Of a DNA stretch of 64,000 bases, positions 62,181 to 64,000 are shown piece after piece; position 1 is the first letter of the stretch; each line of letters begins with the position of its first letter. A program made the position numbers and the translations under genes. The DNA is from Rubrivivax sp. (lineage in GTDB: Bacteria > Pseudomonadota > Gammaproteobacteria > Burkholderiales > Burkholderiaceae): NCBI GenBank assembly GCA_016790225.1, contig JAEUOZ010000007.1, positions 102,382 to 166,381 of the forward strand, in the 5' to 3' direction. The notes beneath the pieces are model-generated. The model had not been told where the DNA came from, made no database searches, and saw nothing but the letters and a program-made list of their open reading frames with translations.

Positions 62181-62990
62181 TTATTGCGGTACGGCCACGC
62201 CGGTCTGGCGCATGGCGCCGATGTGGCCGCGCAGCTCGTGCACGATGTCCGTGAACTGCGGCGTGTAGGTGATCTCCAGGTCGCGCGGGCGCGGCAGATC
62301 GATTTCACGCTTGACGACGAATCGGCCCGGGCTGCGGCTCATGCAGTAGACCGTGTCGGCCAGGAAGACGCTCTCGCGCAGATCGTGCGTGACGAGGATG
62401 ACGTTGAAGCGCTTGGCGGCATGCAGGTCGCGCAGCGCGCACCAGAGCTCTTCCCGCGTGAAGGCATCGAGTGCGCCGAAGGGCTCGTCGAGCAGCAGCA
62501 TCTTCGGTTCGTGAACCAGCGCGCGGCAGATGCTGGCGCGCTGCTGCATGCCGCCGGACAGCTGCCAGGGAAACTTGTCCTCGTAGCCGCCCAGGCCCAC
62601 GCTCTTGAGCAGATCGCGCGCGCGGGCTTCGTACTCCTTGCGTTTGCTCTTGAAGCTGGAGCGGAAGGGCTCCACGATCTCCAGCGGCAGCAGCACGTTG
62701 TCCACCGTCGTGCGCCAGGGCAGCAGGCTGGGCGCCTGGAAGGCCATGCCGCTGATCTTGAGCGGCCCGGTCACCGGCGCGCCGCCGATGGTGATGCTGC
62801 CCTTGCTCGGCATCTTCAGGCCGGTGGTCAGCTTCATGAACGTCGACTTGCCGCAGCCCGAGGGGCCGACGATGGCGATGAACTCGCCCTCCTCGACCTG
62901 CAGGCTGATGTCCTCGACGGCGAAGTGGCCCTTGGCCAGCAGCTCTTCGTTGTAGGCGAGCCAGACGTTCTTGAAGTCGACGAAGGCCAT
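62181..62990 (-). CDS. ABC transporter ATP-binding protein (SsuB/TauB type)
   Basis: A 269-aa ATPase: Walker A IVGPSGCGKSTFMKLTTGL, Q-loop MAFQAPSLLPWRTTVDNVLLPLE, signature LSGGMQQRASICRAL, Walker B LLLDEPFGALDAFTREEL and VTHDLRESVFLAD. The sequence is complete. It lies 6 bp after the binding-protein gene and 21 bp before the permease gene. Confidence 0.95.
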   Translation of the reverse strand: MAFVDFKNVWLAYNEELLAKGHFAVEDISLQVEEGEFIAIVGPSGCGKSTFMKLTTGLKMPSKGSITIGGAPVTGPLKISGMAFQAPSLLPWRTTVDNVLLPLEIVEPFRSSFKSKRKEYEARARDLLKSVGLGGYEDKFPWQLSGGMQQRASICRALVHEPKMLLLDEPFGALDAFTREELWCALRDLHAAKRFNVILVTHDLRESVFLADTVYCMSRSPGRFVVKREIDLPRPRDLEITYTPQFTDIVHELRGHIGAMRQTGVAVPQ

Positions 62991-62996
62991 GCCGGC

Positions 62997-64000
62997 TTAC
63001 TTCTTCGCCGGCGGCAGGATGTTGAGCTCGGCCTTGCTCGGGATGAAGGCGTCGGTCCACACCGCGGTGGGGTCGATGCGCGTCTTCGTCGCGAAGGCGT
63101 CGCTCACCTGCGAGGCCATCAGCGCCAGGCGGCCGCCGTTGACGACGCCGAAGCCCTCGGCGCGCGCGTCGGGGCTCGCCACCACCGCGTCGATGGCCAT
63201 GCGCAGGCGGCGCTTCTCGAGGTCGACGTTGATGATGCCGTCGCGCGCCTTCACGTACTCGATCGCCGGGTCGGGGTTGGCCATCACCTCCTTGGCGCCC
63301 TTCAGGAAGGCGCTGATGAAGGCCTTCACCGCCGCCGGGTTCTCCTTGATGAGCTTGGGCGTGGCGATGATGACGTTGCCGTACAGCTTCACGCCGTGCG
63401 ACGGATAGGGCAGAACGACGATGTCCTCGGTCTTCACGCCGCGCGCCTCGAGGTTGAGGATGCTCGTGAAGCTGAAGCCGGTGATGGCCTCGATGTCGCC
63501 GCGCACGAGCATCGTCTCGCGCAGCGGCGGGTCCATGCTCGTCCACTGCACGCCGCTGATGTTGTTCGCCTTGGCGAAGATCGGGAAGGCCTTGCGGCCG
63601 GCGTCGAAGCCGGGCGCGCCGAGCTTCTTGCCGTTCAGGTCGGCGGGCGTCTTGATGCCGCTCTTCTTCAGCGCCAGCACCGCGGCGGGCGTGTTGTTGT
63701 AGACCATCAGCACCGCCACCGGCTTGTTCGGCGCGTCGGGGTTGTTGGCGTGGAACTCCATTAGCGCCGCCAGGTCGGCGAAGCCCATGTCGTAGGTGCC
63801 GCTGGCCACGCGCGTGACGGTGCCGCCGCTGCCGTTGCCGGCGTCGATGGTGACGTCGAGGCCGGCGGCCTTGTAGTAGCCCTTGGCCGAGGAGGCGAGG
63901 AAGAGCGCCGCCGGGCCTTCGAAGCGCCAGTCGAGCTGGAACTTGATCGGGGTCTGGGCGAGCGCGGGGCTGGCCGCGAAGGCGGCGCCGGCCACGAGCA
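62997..64000 (-). CDS. ABC transporter substrate-binding protein, NMT1/THI5-like (5' end outside window)
   Basis: A periplasmic binding protein, truncated at its N terminus by the window edge inside the signal peptide (AGAAFAASPALAQ is seen). The mature part starts TPIKFQLDWRFEGPAALFLASSAKGYYKAAGLDVTID, the NMT1/THI5 hallmark, and has GSGGTVTRVASGTYDMGFADLAALM. Such proteins bind pyrimidine precursors, riboflavin, nitrate or sulfonates. In the two stretches checked, nearly every codon ends in G or C and Leu is often CTC, unlike the next genes. It is first of the transporter-deaminase-ureD line. Confidence 0.9.
   Translation of the reverse strand, partial: LVAGAAFAASPALAQTPIKFQLDWRFEGPAALFLASSAKGYYKAAGLDVTIDAGNGSGGTVTRVASGTYDMGFADLAALMEFHANNPDAPNKPVAVLMVYNNTPAAVLALKKSGIKTPADLNGKKLGAPGFDAGRKAFPIFAKANNISGVQWTSMDPPLRETMLVRGDIEAITGFSFTSILNLEARGVKTEDIVVLPYPSHGVKLYGNVIIATPKLIKENPAAVKAFISAFLKGAKEVMANPDPAIEYVKARDGIINVDLEKRRLRMAIDAVVASPDARAEGFGVVNGGRLALMASQVSDAFATKTRIDPTAVWTDAFIPSKAELNILPPAKK

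Overview
The window is GC-rich chromosomal DNA of a betaproteobacterium, most likely a Burkholderiales member of the Rubrivivax/Leptothrix/Sphaerotilus/Ideonella type. This is inferred from RNase E next to RluC, PEP-CTERM proteins with an exosortase B/EpsFGHI set, and urtABCDE beside the urease genes. No rRNA, tRNA, CRISPR array, prophage or insertion sequence was recognised.

Layout. 1-14.9 kb is mostly housekeeping: the end of a PfkB-type sugar kinase, a GntR-controlled ABC exporter, rne, rluC, an AP2-like/H1-like DNA-binding candidate, a HAD phosphatase, a Rieske protein, a SppA-like peptidase, psd, an EamA transporter, tdk and a histidine phosphatase. 15-40.5 kb is an exopolysaccharide/PEP-CTERM island: three PEP-CTERM proteins, a WecG-type transferase, glycosyltransferases, a kinase-fold protein, a beta-helix lipoprotein, an EptA-like transferase, a polymerase/ligase, a flippase, two acyltransferases, a nucleotidyltransferase-kinase fusion, and epsF-epsG-xrtB-epsI. 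The initiating sugar transferase, the outer-membrane exporter and the PrsK/PrsR regulators are not in the window. 40.6-45.5 kb is ureA-(58-aa protein)-ureB-ureC-ureE-ureF-ureG on the minus strand. 45.5-55.9 kb, divergent from it, holds a transporter-histidine kinase fusion, its LuxR-type response regulator and urtABCDE. 56-64 kb holds a GST, a divergent amino-acid oxidase/cyclodeaminase pair, a fourth PEP-CTERM protein, the displaced ureD, a nucleoside deaminase and a nitrate/taurine-type ABC transporter whose binding protein is cut by the window edge.

How it fits together. The right half reads as nitrogen acquisition: urea import (Urt), hydrolysis (Ure), a membrane sensor kinase that may detect a purine/pyrimidine-like compound or urea, and a deaminase plus ABC importer that could feed purine nitrogen to urea. 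The middle is a surface polymer and protein-sorting system: the Eps genes build and export the polymer, and exosortase B anchors proteins ending in PEP, a hydrophobic helix and an Arg-rich tail.

The most interesting unexplained signal is a recurring palindrome, best form CCCCCGATTCGCGGGG, found singly or in pairs upstream of all four PEP-CTERM genes, the wecG-like gene and the epsF operon. It looks like the binding site of one regulator. One copy pair lies about 100 bp upstream of a good sigma-54 -24/-12 sequence. Other oddities are a 208-bp array of about 26 degenerate 8-bp units (17706-17913), several short tandem repeats in gene gaps, an internally deleted acetyltransferase gene, and the separation of ureD from ureA by about 14.5 kb.
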